Assembly: GCA_934667465.1 (NCBI GenBank)
Contig: CAKUMG010000382.1
Location: forward strand, 1 to 6,184
DNA from: an uncultured Actinoplanes sp.
GTDB lineage: Bacteria > Actinomycetota > Actinomycetes > Mycobacteriales > Micromonosporaceae
Reading direction: 5' to 3'
Length of the DNA stretch: 6,184 nucleotides
Shown: positions 5,564-6,184 of the stretch, piece by piece
Layout: each line of letters opens with the position of its first letter
How positions within the stretch are numbered: position 1 is the first letter of the stretch
Program-made: the position numbers and the translations under genes
Notes under the pieces: model-generated
The model's database searches: none
Told to the model about the DNA's origin: nothing
The model's input: the letters and a program-made list of their open reading frames with translations, nothing else

Positions 5564-6164
5564 ATCGTGGCGGCGAACAGCGCCCCGACATCTCCTCGAT
5601 TCTCCAGGGAAACCCTTTCCGCAGTGGCAATCGAAACCCAGCTGGATGACGATAGAGGGACCGTCCCGCCGGCTTTATTATGTGCCGGCAGACTCTTCGG
5701 TTTCGGGCCGGCCGGATCGCGACGCCACCATTGGACTGTGCCGGTGCCGGTCGCGGGCCCGGCACCCGGTCGTGGGTGACACCCAGCTTCGCATCGGTGC
5801 CGAGCCGCGCGGCCGTCATCGTCTCGACCGGCGGAAGCGCCGTCGCCGGGGCCGCCGGGGTTGCTTCGGTCGGAGCCGGCGCTGCGACCTGGGCGGCGGG
5901 CGCCGGGGCGGAAATCGGGGCGGCGTCCGGCGCCGGACCCGGCGGCAGGAACGCGGGCTGTTCCGGCAGCGCCACCGCGATGCGCACCCCGCCGATGACG
6001 CGACCCCCCGCCACACCCGCGGGCTGACCGCCGGCATCGCCGTACACCCGGCGCAGACGCTCGGTGTGATGGCGGAACTTGCCCCACGCACGCCGGACCA
6101 GATGCTCACGACGGAACTCCTCACGCTCCACCGAATAGCGACGCGACCTCGTCCGGTCGCGCAT
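5469..6164 (-). CDS. Hypothetical protein with basic N-terminus and Pro/Ala-rich middle; C-terminal extent doubtful
   Basis: I do not recognise a function. The start is well supported: the ATG at 6164 has GGAGG (6173-6177) 8 nt upstream. Residues 1-41 are strongly basic and probably helical (MRDRTRSRRYSVEREEFRRE, then HLVRRAWGKF and TERLRRVYG), with about 18 Arg/Lys/His. Residues about 67-118 are rich in Pro and Ala and probably disordered. No signal peptide, membrane helix or catalytic motif is visible. Third-position G/C is high to about base 5780 and then falls, with AGA, ATA, AAT and TTT codons appearing. The open frame ends at 5469, inside the convergent SRPBCC gene (95-bp antisense overlap). 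The last 100 or so residues are therefore probably not a normally evolved protein segment. A frameshift or a recently extended C-terminus would explain this. The N-terminus resembles small actinobacterial hypothetical proteins from memory only. Confidence 0.5.
   Translation of the reverse strand: MRDRTRSRRYSVEREEFRREHLVRRAWGKFRHHTERLRRVYGDAGGQPAGVAGGRVIGGVRIAVALPEQPAFLPPGPAPDAAPISAPAPAAQVAAPAPTEATPAAPATALPPVETMTAARLGTDAKLGVTHDRVPGPRPAPAQSNGGVAIRPARNRRVCRHIIKPAGRSLYRHPAGFRLPLRKGFPWRIEEMSGRCSPPRFMLSRCHSAGRRRVFPGAGRGGRGRRGRCAR
5560..5649 (+). CDS. Possible 29-residue small ORF overlapping the SRPBCC stop codon (tentative)
   Basis: An ATG at 5560 overlaps the SRPBCC TGA (5561-5563) as ATGA, the usual arrangement for translational coupling, and opens a 29-codon frame (MNRGGEQRPDISSILQGNPF...) ending at the TGA at 5647-5649. 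No strong ribosome binding site precedes it. G/C at third positions is only moderate (about 57% by my count), and it falls towards the end. I do not recognise the product. It may be chance. Confidence 0.2.
   Translation: MNRGGEQRPDISSILQGNPFRSGNRNPAG
5608..5689. repeat. Small palindromes in the AT-richer gap between convergent genes
   Basis: Three short symmetric elements lie here: GGAAA-CCC-TTTCC (5608-5620); GGGAC-C-GTCCC (5657-5667); and GCCGGC (5668-5673) with GCCGGC (5684-5689) around TTTATTATGT. The last can form a 6-bp stem with a 10-nt AT-rich loop, in the right place for a bidirectional terminator between convergent genes. No T-run follows either arm. TATTAT (5676-5681) also resembles a -10 box on the plus strand, but there is no good -35. 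Confidence 0.35.
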
Positions 6165-6172
6165 CTCGGCCA

Positions 6173-6177
6173 CCTCC
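6173..6177 (-). promoter_or_regulatory. Ribosome binding site deciding the start of the minus-strand hypothetical gene
   Basis: GGAGG on the minus strand lies 8 nt before the ATG at 6164. In-frame GTG codons at 6179 and 6173 overlap or abut this motif, so they are unlikely starts. Confidence 0.65.
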
Positions 6178-6184
6178 ACCGCCG

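Noticed and set aside
5680..6027. A 115-codon plus-strand frame opposite the minus-strand hypothetical gene
   Set aside because: Composition is Gly/Ala-rich shadow. The minus strand has a strong RBS, a plausible start and better codon use over this stretch.
5323..6087. Another minus-strand frame, which includes a fairly protein-like stretch (AGGTVPLSSSSWVSIATAER) near 5600-5670
   Set aside because: It has no good start signal, its first half is Arg/Gly-rich shadow of the hypothetical gene, and it runs deep into the SRPBCC gene in antisense.

Overview
The window is about 6.2 kb of very GC-rich DNA with strong G/C third-position bias, GTG starts and GGAGG-type ribosome binding sites. This points to an actinomycete. 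The protein architectures, and a basic N-terminus that recalls small hypothetical proteins of Micromonosporaceae (from memory, not searched), make that family my best guess; this is inference.

Layout: (1) Bases 1-958, minus strand: the N-terminal 319 residues of a sedolisin-type (family S53, kumamolisin-like) serine-carboxyl peptidase with a pro-domain. The gene runs off the left edge. (2) Bases 959-1200: a 242-bp divergent intergenic region crowded with structure: a perfect 12-bp-arm GC hairpin, a second inverted repeat with 10-bp arms, a possible -10 box and two tandem direct repeats. (3) Bases 1201-4932, plus strand: a 1,243-residue multidomain protein with an XRE-like helix-turn-helix, a STAND P-loop NTPase (nSTAND1 type), one transmembrane helix and 14 WD40 units, which fits two seven-bladed propellers. 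(4) Bases 4933-5119: a short gap with a spaced direct repeat. (5) Bases 5120-5563, plus strand: a small SRPBCC/START-like protein. (6) Bases 5564-6184: a convergent minus-strand reading frame with a convincing start at 6164 but a doubtful C-terminal part.

How they may work together: the STAND protein looks like a membrane-tethered signal-transducing switch. The WD40 half would sense, the NTPase would switch, and the N-terminal HTH would be the output or a regulatory module. The zymogen-type peptidase is transcribed divergently from the same short regulatory region and has no visible signal peptide. A functional link, such as shared regulation or a protease output for the STAND switch, is plausible but is only a hypothesis from position. 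The SRPBCC gene lies downstream on the same strand, separated by 187 bp. It could be read through or have its own promoter.

I saw no RNA genes, insertion sequences, CRISPR array or origin.
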